A model generated the notes under the pieces. The model saw nothing but the letters and a program-made list of their open reading frames with translations, was not told the DNA's origin and searched no databases. Source: Thermococcus litoralis DSM 5473 (GTDB lineage Archaea > Methanobacteriota_B > Thermococci > Thermococcales > Thermococcaceae). Taken from it: 64,000 nt of DNA. The translations under genes were made by a program, and so were the position numbers. How positions within the stretch are numbered: the first letter of the stretch is position 1; each line of letters begins with the position of its first letter. The DNA is taken from positions 1,885,224 to 1,949,223 of the forward strand of contig NC_022084.1 in NCBI RefSeq assembly GCF_000246985.2, given 5' to 3'. Below, piece after piece: positions 63,908-64,000 of the stretch.

Positions 63908-64000
63908 ATGAGGCACTATGAAATTTTAAGGATTAAGGAGAACGGAAAGATAGAGATACCGCTGGAATGGGCATATGAAGTAGGGCTTGTTAAAGACGCT
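63908..64000 (+). CDS. AbrB/SpoVT-like DNA-binding protein, N-terminal part (cut by window edge)
   Basis: ATG 63908 begins a frame open to the window end. The 31 residues seen have the swapped-hairpin AbrB pattern: YEILRIKENGKIEIPLEWAYEVGL, with the strand-turn-strand and IPLEW core. Such proteins are regulators or antitoxins. The start is divergent from the antiporter gene. Confidence 0.65.
   Translation, partial: MRHYEILRIKENGKIEIPLEWAYEVGLVKDA

Noticed and set aside
1-64000. CRISPR array or cas genes
   Set aside because: No regular repeats with unique spacers and no Cas-like product were seen.

Overview
The window reads as chromosome of a hyperthermophilic euryarchaeon of the order Thermococcales (Thermococcus/Pyrococcus type). 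The grounds are fibrillarin next to Nop5, a cupin-type phosphoglucose isomerase, pyruvoyl arginine decarboxylase with a short archaeal SpeD, short-form adenylosuccinate synthetase, a DUF257 gene, an archaeal HMG-CoA synthase/thiolase/DUF35 operon, and TATA-box promoters followed by GGTGA-type ribosome binding sites. No rRNA and no CRISPR array were seen. One tRNA (Val, anticodon CAC) is present.

Layout. 0-7.6 kb is an accessory block after a sodium:solute symporter end. It holds two tandem copies of a module (signal-peptide membrane protein plus a large helical cytosolic protein) with near-identical promoter and signal-peptide DNA, then a candidate structured RNA, an antisense decayed fragment of isoleucyl-tRNA synthetase, and a DUF257 gene. 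7.7-9.0 kb is enolase. 9.1-12.2 kb is a compact, AT-rich cassette that I read as a RiPP (ribosomally made, modified peptide) system: a 52-residue candidate precursor, a radical SAM/SPASM maturase with a PqqD-like N-terminus, and a two-gene ABC transporter. 12.2-18.6 kb is housekeeping: fibrillarin/Nop5, the mevalonate-entry operon, MBF1, DUF356 and tRNA-Val. 19.1-23 kb is an ABC transporter with a large surface protein.

23-26.2 kb carries methylmalonyl-CoA mutase, phosphoglucose isomerase, an M50 protease and a KH-domain protein. 26.3-37.4 kb is a second accessory region: a decayed NYN-domain gene and a cupin gene diverge from a catabolic cluster (HyuA with a frameshift, HyuB, an M24 peptidase-like enzyme, two tiny ORFs, an NCS1 permease, a YfcC-type carrier, an M20 hydrolase and an Lrp regulator). 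Its gene set fits uptake and ATP-dependent opening of a hydantoin-like or other cyclic amide, followed by hydrolysis to an amino acid.

37.4-64 kb is mostly core or family-typical genes (RNase Z, TraB-like protein, MobA, PurA, TrmO, SAH hydrolase, GcvT, UspA, UbiA/flippase/glycosyltransferase, SpeE/SpeD/arginine decarboxylase, a Na+/H+ antiporter). Between them lie relics: a tnpB-type element end, a truncated membrane-protein gene, the tail of an EamA transporter and a 19-codon signal-peptide stub.

Three intact-looking gene families carry single frameshifts (module 2 membrane protein, NYN gene, hyuA). Two of these sit in homopolymer runs, so assembly error and real decay must be kept apart. 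The strongest candidate for an undescribed system is the RiPP cassette; the tandem signal-peptide/helical modules are second.
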